Below are positions 39,500-49,356 of a stretch of DNA of 64,000 bases, piece after piece (the first letter of the stretch is position 1; every line of letters begins with the position of its first letter). The position numbers and the translations under genes are program-made. The DNA is taken from positions 1,310,010 through 1,374,009 of the forward strand of contig CAXAMN010023361.1 in assembly GCA_963970005.1 (NCBI GenBank), in the 5' to 3' direction. The stretch comes from Durusdinium trenchii. Lineage: Eukaryota; Sar; Dinophyceae; Suessiales; Symbiodiniaceae. Below the pieces are notes generated by a model, which was not told the DNA's origin, made no database searches, and saw nothing but the letters and a program-made list of their open reading frames with translations.

Positions 39500-40060
39500 A
39501 AGTCCACCTTGCCATTTACAAAGCCTTCAGGGAGAACCTCAGTTCCAATTCCAAGATCACAAGGTGCACACAGAACTACTGGCCGCTCCCAACAATCAGA
39601 AGTGATTTCGAATCATTCCAGCCACAAAGATTTCAATTTCAGTGTCCAAGCAGCTACACGAGAAAGTGCAGGTGCGTGCCGCATGCTCAAAGCAATCTTG
39701 CGATTTCCAAAGGCACGGTCTGCATACGCTGCCTGCACACCGTTCTCACGGTAACCTACCGTTCTCCAAAGTGAGCGTAGAATCCCCCGATCTCATAGTG
39801 CCTGTGGTTAGAGAAAACAATGATCTGGACCGTTTCTGAAAACACCTGGTGAGCAAGACTAAGACTCTTAAACCTTCAACATCCTTCAACCCAATGATGA
39901 TCGAGTTCTACCAGCCCTACCAGCGCCCCCTACCAGCCGCCCCGGACCCCACCCGGACCTACGCCTGGTCTGCGCTGGGGCGCGACCCCGCCACTCAGAC
40001 TTCGCGGCCCAAAAACGCGCCTCTAACACTTCGGTGCCAAGAACCTGAGAAAACCCCTAG
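39500..40060. other. no gene seen
   Basis: No recognisable coding sequence. It ends at the short-repeat cluster that begins near 40,067. Confidence 0.4.
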
Positions 40061-40066
40061 GAGCAA

Positions 40067-40130
40067 GAAGCTACGAACGGAACAAGGGCATCGCCACGAA
40101 CGGAGCAAGGGCATTACTACTAGTAGCTCC
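40067..40130. repeat. short-repeat cluster, GGAACAAGGGCATC type
   Basis: Imperfect units such as GAACGGAACAAGGGCATCGC and GAACGGAGCAAGGGCATTAC, followed by TACTAGTAGCT. Related to 4761-4819 and 42,799-42,884. Confidence 0.6.
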
Positions 40131-40131
40131 G

Positions 40132-40220
40132 ACTCACTAACATGGAAGTGGAAAACCTCCTGTTTGTAAAGGAAAGAATTCTTCCAAGGGGTCATTGTCC
40201 ACTTCCATGTTAGTGAGTCA
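40132..40220. repeat. 89 bp perfect-arm foldback element
   Basis: The left arm GACTCACTAACATGGAAGTG (plus GA, 40,132-40,153) is perfectly inverted at 40,199-40,220. The interior has CCTGTTTGTAAAGG and CTTCCAAGGGG, like the hairpin at 34,174-34,260. The inner 14 bp of the arms (AACATGGAAGTGGA) are shared by the two loci, and the outer arm bases are locus-specific yet still inverted. Confidence 0.85.
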
Positions 40221-40599
40221 GAGAGTAGTAGCTAGAAGCACCATAGATGATGCCAGCTAGAAGACTTGGCATCGACACTCAGGCCGGCCCCGAGGGCCTA
40301 CGAGGGCCGACCAGGTCGACAGTACATTTGATCCAACCGATGGGTAGAGGGGTCTATTCTCCGAACTGGTCCAGGGAGGTTGTTCCCCTATTTCAATACA
40401 CACACACAAATGTCATCAAATGTCTTCAACGAAGTTTGAACGACCCTGACTTCCTCAAAAAGACCTACAGTGGACCTTCTTGAAAGGTGGTCAGGGGCAT
40501 GTAAAAGGGACACTTCAATCTACAAGATTCTACAAGTGTTTCTGTCGTTGTGATACTTCTCATTGGTGAATCCCTCTGGCACAAGAATCGAAAAAGGAA

Positions 40600-41065
40600 C
40601 CCAGCCCAAGGGCCAATCTCTCCGAGCAGCTCCAATCACACATGGCTCTTCACACTGGGCAGCACCACCTACTGCGTCCAGCATGGACTCATCGCCCAGC
40701 CTGTCAGTTGCGTTTCGCGCCCGCTGGCTCATGCGGCTGGCTGGCGCATCAGTGGTGTGCCCGTTCGACCCCGCCTGAAATGCTTCTCTCCAAAGATGGC
40801 TCCTCTGCCAATCTCTTGACGTTCACCCACGCCATTGGGATCTAGGAAGAGATTGATTTTGCCTGCCATGTCGATCATGGACAACAGGGCCGTTTGCGAA
40901 ACTGGGACTTGAAACCTCAAACGAGTCGGGGACTGAGACACTAACCCATTTCCTCCACACCCCATCCACATTCCGGCCTGCCATGAGCAGAAAGGATCTG
41001 GAACCTTTTGGCCAGGCTGCTGCCAGCTGATCACAGCCGAACAGCCAACGGCCAACAGAGAGCCT
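40600..41065 (-). CDS. CNB-like module exons, copy 2
   Basis: Three minus-strand pieces are in the same order as copy 1. ARLSVGRWLFGCDQLAAAWP lies at about 41,060-40,970. GKINLFLDPNGVGE then GAIFGEKHF lies at about 40,870-40,775. GDESMLDAVGGAAQCEEP then CVIG lies at about 40,715-40,640. The middle piece has the G-x-h-x-hF and FGE segments of cyclic-nucleotide-binding domains. The copies share most defining residues but are well diverged, so the duplication is old. Between these exons and the matching C2 exons at 36 kb lie a complete single-exon gene and the 3' exon of another. So either the genes are nested or CNB and C2 are now on separate genes here. Confidence 0.58.
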
Positions 41066-42798
41066 TGCGCAGCATTCCGTGTTCCATAAGGCATGGCTGT
41101 CGCCAGGTATGAGGCGCTTTTGTCTTTTTCCTTTTGAGATTGGTGCCCATCTTGTTTTCAAAAACAACACGTCACACCATCACTCTTTTAGCCAATTTGT
41201 GCATGTGGGTGGGCCAAACAAATATGCATCATATATATATAATATATATATATACCCGTACACAGTACATAGGTATTTTTATAGATATACACAAGGCCGC
41301 AAACAAGCCACAAAAGGTATGATGTGGAAACTAGAAGTTGTGCAGTTTTACAAGTAGCAGTGTGCTAGAAGTTTTCTACTGCAAAAAACAAACACGTTAA
41401 ACAGGGTCGAAAAGACATATCGCAAGCTTGATTATATAAAACGAACAATGTTTTACGCACACAACCAACGAGTTGTTTATTGTGTTGCTCAAGTCGGAAC
41501 AAACAATGAACACCTTTGAATGGTTTTGTTTGACAAATAAAACTGTTCGAACAACCAAACAACCCCATTTCGTCTTAGGTGACCCCATGGAACTTCCATA
41601 TGTCCGCCTCAGGAAAGGCATGGCACGAAGCAGCCTGAGGTCAAACGTGGCAGGAAGGTGACCATGAGTTTAAAACGTTTACTTGATGTAGACTCCCGAT
41701 CTTCTTAACAAGTGCAATTTAACATAGTGTCTACGAGTACTTTCGAAAGTGTAACAACGACACGCTTGACGTGACGCAGTAAGGGCCCACCTATCTAGCT
41801 GGACATCATCGAAGCGCTGAAAGAGGAGAGGGTTCAGTGCTCGGATATCGCCAGCAACTGACCTTGGCTCCCGAATGGGTGTGACCCCTGGGCGCCCAAG
41901 AGATCATAGATACACGAAAAAGCCACGCCCAGTGCAATCTCACCAGCCCAGCTGCTTTTCTAAAGACCGCAGCTCCATCTGCATCTTCTGTGGCACTCTG
42001 TGGCCAGACTTCTCCGTGTTGAGCACCAGTTGTCGGCACCTCGTGGGGATCAAAGGGACGCGCGCCAGCGCGTCACCTTCTCGTCACATTTGCCATCAAC
42101 AGGCCTACTTCAAGTTCCCCTACTGGCTGGTCTCCAAATGGTTCGAGTATACAGTAATTGAATCCGTGCATCCTCTTTGTGCTTCGCAGGCTCTTTGGCC
42201 TGCTTCGCCGGGACTCACATCCCGAAATTGCTTTGGTGCTTCGCCCAGTCGGCCTGTAATAAAGCGGCAGTGTGAAATTGAGCCCCTTTGAGATGTTCTC
42301 ATCAGCACCTGTGGAGGTCGACGTCCGCGACGGCGCGAGTGTTCGAGTGCCAAGTATACGGTACCATGACTGATCCAGGAGGATGCCCCACCTAAGAAAA
42401 CAAGCAGGTCCTTTGAAGGTTGTCTTGTCTTGCTTGTTTCACGGCCACAATGCAAAGCGGCCACTGGTGTCCTGCCGTCCTGTGATGTTGTGAATTGGGT
42501 TCAGGACCATCCCAACCGATCGTGCGAGTCCACGTGGGCCACATGACTCCAAAGAAGCTGCACTTGTTGGGTCACTGCAATTATTTACATAGAGAATTAC
42601 GGAAATAATTATGGAATAATATGGACTATACATGCACAAAGTAGGCAAACATGCCCATCAGGAGGGCAAAGCGGTCTTTTTCTCCGCTAGGAGCTGGTCG
42701 AAAACAGTGTGGAGAAGGGAGCCTGAGTGGGCCAGGGACGCAGCAAAAGGATGCAAGCGACAAAGCGAAATCCATGTTTCCCCACAAAGAACAGGACA

Positions 42799-42884
42799 TA
42801 TTAGTAACAAGTGCATCGCTACTAGGAACAAGAGCCTTACCAGTAGTAACAAGAAGCTATTAGTAACAAGTGCATCGCTACTCA
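42799..42884. repeat. ~20 bp minisatellite, AGTAACAAGTGCATCGCTAC units
   Basis: About four imperfect units, two of which contain AGTAACAAGTGCATCGCTAC. Same family as the clusters at 4761 and 40,067. Confidence 0.75.
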
Positions 42885-43210
42885 GCGTTCACCCCTACGG
42901 CCATTGTCATGCCACGCTTAGTCTCGCATAGTCTCGCGGGGGGGGGCCTGCTTCTGATCTGCGAGTTGGAGTTCCCGAACGAGCTCGAGCTCGAGCTCGA
43001 GCCGAAGGGTGGCTGGGATTGGAGTCCGCTCACTTTCGTTTCCCAAAAAGTCGGTCTCAAACGAAAGTGGGCTTTGACCTGGCTGATCAGGCTGATCACC
43101 AGTCATCTACTGGGCATATGAGTATTCGATTGACCCATGCTGGATGGACTGATGACCCAAATCATACTGCTCCTCAATGTTCAATCCCTGCGTTAATACT
43201 ATATACATTC

Positions 43211-43263
43211 AACAAAGGCTCCTTCCTTCCTTCCTCCCTTCCCTTCCCTTCCCTTCCTTCCTT
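43211..43263. repeat. (TTCC)n / (TTCCC)n microsatellite
   Basis: A pyrimidine-rich tract of TTCC and TTCCC units. Confidence 0.9.
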
Positions 43264-43458
43264 TCTGTGTCATCCAAAATAATATCACTGAATGTTGGTT
43301 TTAAGTTCACTGAGCGTGCATGCCAGTGGCAGTGAGTGAGTATGACAAAGAGCCCAAGGTTTCGTTGCGCGCAGCTGCACGTCTTTCCTTCGTTGTCCAA
43401 TGCAGGACCCAATAAAAGAATTGAAATGATCATCATGATCTGACATTAAGAGGTTTTA

Positions 43459-45557
43459 TCATCCAAATGGGTGGTTATATGATGTCAGAGTCCAAGAGTA
43501 AATAGTACAGTATATCTTTAAAATATCAATCTTGTATAGTTTTAAAGTATCAGTATCCAAGAGTCTACATAAAAGAACGCTCAAGACAGCATTTTCTGTT
43601 GAATCCCAAGGCACCGGCGACGCCGAGTGTGCCTCACCAATGCTTGGAGCGCACGGTGACGCGCCGAGGTGAACATGCTCAACGGCCGGTGAGGTCGGCT
43701 CCACGGAGCGCTCGACGGACGCTGGCCGCGACAGGCTCAACTGGCCCGCGAGGTTCAAGGTGGACGAAAGCCGGTGCGATCCCTCCGACCGCTCGGTGGA
43801 GAGCCTCAAGTTCGACTCATCTCGTTCAAAGGGGTCGACATCCACGCGTCCGTCTCCCCACTCGATCTCCCTCACCTTCTGTTGCAGCAGCTTCCGCTCG
43901 CGCCGGGCTTGAGCAGAGGCCTCCCGCAATTCACGATATCGCTTTTCCTCCTCCAGCCGCTGTACTTCTGCCTTGGCCATGCGCCGAGCACCCTGACTGT
44001 CCTCCGTGTCCAGCTCCGGGCGCGGAGCGCGCTCCGCGCGCGGAGCGTCCTCGCGCCCCTCGTCGGCCAGGGCCTTGCGCTTCGCATCCAAGACCTTTCG
44101 GTCTCGGCGAGCTTGGGCCCTGGCCTCCTGCAGTGCCAGAAGATGCTCCTCCTCACCGCGTGGACTTGGTCGGTCGAGACCCTGATCGTGTCGTAGGTCT
44201 TGTGGATCCATCTCGGTGAGGTTCGAAATCCGCTCACTTTCAGAATTCTTCTCTAAATCTCGGATTTTTTGCTGCACGAGTCGTCGGTCCCTTCGAGCCT
44301 GTGCGGCTGCTTCTTGCAAATCTGCGAGGTGCTGCTTCTCATTCTCTGCGGAACTGGGGCGTTCGAACGTATCATTCAACGTTTCCAGCTGGTATCTAGC
44401 TGCATTTGCTTCCATCTCTGCTTGCAGTCGTTGTTGGACCTGCTGTCTGTCACGTCGAGCCTGCATCGCTGCTTGCTGCAAGGCAAGCAGGTGTTCTGCC
44501 TCCCTTGCAGCTCTTTCGCATGCACTGTTTGCACTGCTCGCTGCAGACACGGCAGGTTCTGCACTTAGACTTCGTTGCCCTGTTCGGCCCAGCACGCGAG
44601 CCTTGGCTGCCAGGGCTGCTTCTCTGTTCTGCCTGTACTCATTGGCCACCCGTGCAGAATCGGGCATGGGTAGCGGCGGACGGCGGCGGAGATCGCCCGA
44701 CCTCTTCTGCACGTCTTCCAGCGACTCCAGTTGAGCCAAATGTGTGTCCGGAACGTTCTGTCCTCCTCCGGGCATTGTCATGTCGTCCCCCACCACCTCA
44801 ACAGCTGCCGCACCCTCTGGAGCATAAAGGCTCCAGGCTGGAAGGGCCTCCGCCACATCTCGCAGCGGTGAACGCCCCAGAATCTCTGCCACGCTGGGCC
44901 TCATCTCGGGTGCTTTCTGAAGGATGTCCATCACCAACTCTCTCAGCTTTGGGCCATAGAGCTCCGGGTTCAACTCCCTGGGGGTCGCAGTAACAATGTT
45001 GTTGATCAAGGCAGCCATGTTGGCTCCGGTGAAGGGTGGTGCCAAGGCCAAGAGTTCATATAAGACCACTCCCATGGACCAGACATCAGCCTTCATGCCA
45101 TAGGGCTTGCTGTGACACACTTCGGGCGCCAAATAGATGGGAGTTCCAATCATGGTGATGGCCTCTGCAGCTGTATGGTCTAAGACTTTGGCAATCCCGA
45201 AGTCTCCCAGCTTGACGGCTCCAGCCAATGTCATGAAGATGTTTTGGGACTTGAGATCCCGATGTAACACGTGCCGCCTGTGGACGTAGTGGAGGGCCAA
45301 GCAACACTGGGCAAAGATGGGCAAGACCTCACTTTCTCGTAGCTGCTCGCTGATGGACCTCTTTCGTTTGATGAGTTGGCTCAAGTCTCCGGCATCAGCG
45401 AACTCCATGACAATACAAAGCATGCGACCCGCCAAGAAGGAATCACAGTATGCCACAATGTGCGGATGCTTCAAACCCCTTAGAACATTCACTTCGTTCT
45501 GGGCCTCGTTCTTCGCAAGAGCAGGCATGCGGGACAAGTCAATCTCCTTGACAACAC
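43459..45557 (-). CDS. NEK-like Ser/Thr protein kinase, main exon
   Basis: The exon begins at an AG acceptor (CTCCAG|GT) and reads VVKEIDLSRM, so the catalytic Lys is the first recognisable motif. The glycine-rich loop must be on an upstream exon I could not locate. Then come the gatekeeper strand CIVMEFADAGDLSQLI, HRDLKSQNIFM, GDFGIAKVL, an activation loop ending GTPIYLAPEV, and DVWSMGVVLYELL, the NEK/NIMA pattern. After the kinase domain (about 230 residues) the tail carries four spaced coiled-coil repeats with the core QARR[DE]R followed by VQQ-, VLD- or LLQ-type residues. It ends in a Ser-rich segment and a stop at 43,459. NEK kinases act in centrosome, cilium and mitotic control. Confidence 0.9.
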
Positions 45558-46374
45558 CTGGAGTTGAAAAAGCGCACAGGCTGGGATGAACTAGACCTGG
45601 GGATACCCCACATGCCCCACCTCACAGAAAATGGGGAACATATGGGAACATGGAAAGCCCAAGCTCACCAACATGAAATAAGCTGTTGGCCTCCTTCGTG
45701 CCACAAAACGCATGAATGTGATCGCCACACATGTTGCGAGTTCCACAGGCTCTTTCGTTTTGCTTCCCCCGCGCTTCTTTCTAAGGCAAGCGGCGCTGCT
45801 GTCGACTGTTTCGATCACGCACCAGAACCGCACAGCCATAAGAGCCTCGACCAAGCTCCCGCAAGCGCTCGTACTTTTCCATTCGACTCAGCTCCAAGCA
45901 CCTTTGGCTCAGTCGCTGAGGGATAGAGACCCTTCTGCTTGAGCCCAGAGCAGTCAAGATGGCTTGAACTCAAAATCAGGCTCCTAGTCCTATTCCACCG
46001 GTTCAACTGGAAGTACACTGGAAGTACCCCAATTCCATGGCTCGCGCTTTCAGTCGCTTTCCCCCAGCCCGGACCTGCATAAGGGTCTTTGCCAGGTCGT
46101 CCTGGCAGCCATCCCAAGACATTCCAAACATGAGACGCTCAAAGTGCGACTAGTCCGAGCTGAATACGTTTTGCCCACCATCCCCCAAATGAAGCCCGGC
46201 CATGCACGACCTAGTACAGCTGAGAGCGCCCAAAAATGGCTACAGTATATAGATGCCCCTGAAGGTTGACCAAGACCACCAGCCCACGCCGCACTGCGAC
46301 GGCTGCGTGCCCACGGGCCCCCACTCCTGGCCAAGAGGTTTGAGTTGTGGCGGCTAAGGCTCCAGTGTGCTTGG
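45558..46374. other. upstream of NEK exon, probable intron
   Basis: This should contain, or lie 3' of, the exon with the kinase glycine-rich loop, but I found no G-x-G-x-x-G sequence in frame. No other gene is seen. Confidence 0.4.
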
Positions 46375-46560
46375 CTCCAGAGAAGCCCTCGGAGAGCGAA
46401 AGTGCGGTGTTCCTCTTCCTGGCGACAAACCAGTGGCCAGGCACACGGTCCGGCCCTTGGGCCGGAGACGGGCATCACACCGTTCCAAAAAAAAACAGCG
46501 AACCGCCTCTCCGAGACCAGGTCAGGCAAGCTCACAGTCCGAGGGTTCATCAGATGGGCA
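46375..46560 (-). CDS. duplicated two-exon block, copy B
   Basis: The minus strand reads MNPRTVSLPDLVSER (about 46,550-46,505) and RKRNTALSLSEGFSG (about 46,432-46,385). It is homologous to 27,840-28,130 with mainly synonymous differences inside the shared words. It lies upstream of the NEK exon on the same strand and could be 5' exons of that gene, although the kinase glycine-rich loop would still have to lie between them. Confidence 0.48.
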
Positions 46561-46564
46561 CGAT

Positions 46565-47172
46565 GTTTTCAGAAGTGTTTTCACACCTGACCTACCATGA
46601 CATATCAACGGCAACAGGACACCTTGACGCAGTCTATATAGCTAGTCTTCTCTCTTCTGCTGTCAAATTGATGCTTGTCTACAGCTTTCGGCCGCCTTTG
46701 CGGCATCCGGCAAGCTCCCCTTGGGGTGAGCTTGAGGAAACCTCAAAACGGCTGAGGTGGTGCTGAGCCATGCCCAAGCCTCTTTGATTCTCCTTATATA
46801 ATTACTGAATAATGTTTGTAGGAGCCGCTTCCGTCTTTCTTTCCTAAGCCCTCCATTGACTTGCTTGTGTTGCCCACCTATTCTCCAAACTGCTGGCCTT
46901 GGGGGCAGTTGTGCAACAAACACCCAATCAAACAGTGACTCGAATCCCCCCCGCATTCCTTCTTTCATGTTTCCTGTGGTTCACATACTGATCGGAATCG
47001 CTGATCCAAAAAGCTTTCCCAGCCGTTGGCCCGAACGTGTTACAAGCATCACAGGGGTCACGTCAGGTTGGTTTCAGGCCGCCAGTGACTGGGCACGGCC
47101 GCACGAACCGGCGCGCCTCGAGTGTTTAGAATCTGTGAGTCATGGCGCCCCCGCAGAAAAGGCAATTTCTCT
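46565..47172. other. no gene seen
   Basis: Between the copy-B block and the stop codon of the glycosyltransferase gene. It probably contains the glycosyltransferase 3' UTR. Confidence 0.4.
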
Positions 47173-49356
47173 TCACGCTGTCTGTGCCATGCAGGGACAA
47201 AGCCTTCGGGTTGAAGGGTGCTTCGTGTTGCATTGGAGCTGCGAAATGAAGGTCACCAAACACTGTCCGACCGTCGGCTCAAAGTCATCTGCCACATAGG
47301 CTGGGAGTTCGGCACCACTTTGGTGGGCGCAGAACTTGCAACCAAAATGAGCTGTCATGTTGATGCAGTTGTTCAGAAAATGCAACTGTTCAGCTGAGCA
47401 GCTCATCCTTCTTTGCTGGCAGACCTCATCACACGACTGGCCCTTGGCACCTGCCATGGGCATCAGCCTGGGATCAGGAGACAGCTGCTCATCAACAGGA
47501 AGGTATGGTTTCGGGCTTCTCTTGTCAACCAGCAGAACAACAGCCTGGGAGGTCAGATGTTTTCCAACCACCAAACCGTAGTGCTCCGCACGAACATCCG
47601 GGGGAACCAAATTTGCCATGCCTTCCGGCTGCAATCCGAAGGATGGAGCGATGCTCATGTAGTTCTCAAAGGTATATGGGAACACATACGTCTTCCCTGG
47701 ATCACCTGTCAATGATGCTCTGTAAATGGACCAAGCCTTCCCAGGATGTTCTTTGCCGATTTTCTTGCCAAATCGACAGCAGCGGCAGCCCCAGTAGGGG
47801 TACTGGCGAGCGAAACCAAAATATTCACTACATTCCCCGAGGCCAACCAGCGCGGCACAGTCTTCTGGAGTTGCCAGATGCCCAAGATTGATGGCCTCTG
47901 ATGTACATTCTTGGCCGCTTTGGAACAAGTGGCTTGAGCCCGTCATTCTCTCAGCTTTGTGCAAGGCCGAGTGCATCCAAAACTCATAGGTGTCTTTCAA
48001 TAAGTAGTCGATGTTCCCAAAGTGGTTGCATGGCCTCGTGCCATCGCAAGAGCTGCTTTGCTGCGATAAAGCCATCAGCTCAAAGTATTCCACCTGCTTC
48101 CGCGTGACGATGGATGAGCCCTTCCTGCTTTCATGTCGGCTCCTGGGCACTTCTGGAATAATACACTCCTTGTCTGCTCGGCGGAAGGCGGTTCGCATCC
48201 AATAGTCCCATCCCATCGTCGGTGCCGATGGCCACTCTTCCCTCAGCCTTATCCACACCTTACGCTGCAGCAAGAAACCCAGACCGGGAAAATAGGTCGT
48301 TCGAAAAAGACGGCACTGATCAGACACCGCAAAGGCAAAGCCTCCATCATTCCATGCACTGACACACCACACACTTGGATCCTCTGCAAGAACCCAGGCA
48401 GTGCTTCGAAAAAGTGCTAAGAAATCAGGAGCGACAACCAAATCTTCCTCCAGGAAAATTGCTGCATCGTGTTGCTGCTTCATAAACACCCGCTCAAAAG
48501 CAGACCAGTAGTGATGAGCAATCTTGCCAGTGCTGGTTTTGAACCATTTCTGCTGCTCTCCGTTGTCGACCGCGAAATTAACCGCGCGCGGCTTGACAAA
48601 CCAAACTCCGATTTCTTGACCATAATGTCCGGAGATGTTGATGACCGCCTCCTGCATCTCAGAGTAAGCCGAGTCGTCATCCAAGGAAACATAGACTTGA
48701 AAGAGTTTGGCATCCGGCAAACGCAACAAAGAATCCAAACAAATTGATAAATCGTTCTTTCGATTGTGAGCCAAAACAACGATGGCAACATCAGAGCTTG
48801 GGACATCTTGCGAAGCAGCATGCAAAGTGCTGCTTTTGAAGGTTTCGTCCCCAAAGAACACACACAATTTCGTGTAGCTGGTCGCCGATTGATTCAGAAC
48901 TTGGTGCCCAGTCATCGCGCTGCAGTTTGAGGCGGCCTCACAAGTAACACCTCGACACAACCTGCCAAGTTTGACACAATGCTCTTTGGCCTCCGAAAGC
49001 ACCATGCTTCTCACACTTCCTACAACATGAGAAAAACTCTTCCCATCACATAAGGACCAAGTGCAGGATGCATTGTGTTGCAAAGGCAGTGCGGTGGGAA
49101 CGGGGCCACGCACCACATTCGAGCATGGCGACACCTGCATTGAGGCGTTGAACCGTCTCACCAGACGTGGCCAAACACGTCTCAAGCGAAACTGCGGCGC
49201 GGTAGCATCCCGATCCGGTGATGTAGCTGATGACAACCATTGGTAAAAGAACCCTGTGCATATCAAAAGGCAAATATTCAATCCCACTAGGGCTACAACC
49301 ATCCATCTCAGTGAGAAAGCTTTCCGGCAACACCATTTGGACCGCCTAGAACTCAT
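47173..49356 (-). CDS. type II membrane glycosyltransferase, GnT-I/POMGnT-like (GT13)
   Basis: One open frame of 727 codons from the ATG at 49,356. A short basic N-terminus precedes a transmembrane anchor (about residues 16-38, WMVVALVGLNICLLICTGFF), as in Golgi type II enzymes. The catalytic domain shows IVVLAHNRKNDLSICLDSLL, then AIFLEEDLVVAPDFLALF in the place of the GT13 EDDL-x-x-APDFF motif. VSAWNDGG and FPGLGFLLQRKVW follow, and GWDYWMR matches the W-D-x-W-hR motif. These fit UDP-GlcNAc:protein N-acetylglucosaminyltransferases. The C-terminal 250 residues are Cys-rich, with GQSCDEVCQQRRMSCSAEQL resembling the Cys-rich segment seen in GnT-V-type proteins. No intron is apparent. Several N-x-S/T sites precede the catalytic domain. 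Confidence 0.85.
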   Translation of the reverse strand: MSSRRSKWCCRKAFSLRWMVVALVGLNICLLICTGFFYQWLSSATSPDRDATAPQFRLRRVWPRLVRRFNASMQVSPCSNVVRGPVPTALPLQHNASCTWSLCDGKSFSHVVGSVRSMVLSEAKEHCVKLGRLCRGVTCEAASNCSAMTGHQVLNQSATSYTKLCVFFGDETFKSSTLHAASQDVPSSDVAIVVLAHNRKNDLSICLDSLLRLPDAKLFQVYVSLDDDSAYSEMQEAVINISGHYGQEIGVWFVKPRAVNFAVDNGEQQKWFKTSTGKIAHHYWSAFERVFMKQQHDAAIFLEEDLVVAPDFLALFRSTAWVLAEDPSVWCVSAWNDGGFAFAVSDQCRLFRTTYFPGLGFLLQRKVWIRLREEWPSAPTMGWDYWMRTAFRRADKECIIPEVPRSRHESRKGSSIVTRKQVEYFELMALSQQSSSCDGTRPCNHFGNIDYLLKDTYEFWMHSALHKAERMTGSSHLFQSGQECTSEAINLGHLATPEDCAALVGLGECSEYFGFARQYPYWGCRCCRFGKKIGKEHPGKAWSIYRASLTGDPGKTYVFPYTFENYMSIAPSFGLQPEGMANLVPPDVRAEHYGLVVGKHLTSQAVVLLVDKRSPKPYLPVDEQLSPDPRLMPMAGAKGQSCDEVCQQRRMSCSAEQLHFLNNCINMTAHFGCKFCAHQSGAELPAYVADDFEPTVGQCLVTFISQLQCNTKHPSTRRLCPCMAQTA

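Larger units (their letters stand above)
41070..43458. other. no firm gene; intergenic
   Basis: Several open frames on both strands without recognisable motifs. The stretch contains short TA runs near 41,227-41,253, the repeat cluster at 42,799-42,884, a GAGCTC/CGAGCTCGAG palindromic run near 42,981-43,002, and a (TTCC)n tract. Confidence 0.4.

Noticed and set aside
43599..44993. Plus-strand ORFs of 140-206 codons rich in Arg/Ala/Pro
   Set aside because: Antisense shadows of the repetitive, GC-rich kinase tail.
47173..49356. Multiple plus-strand ORFs of 60-130 codons
   Set aside because: Shadows of the minus-strand glycosyltransferase frame, which alone has coherent motifs and a full-length open frame.
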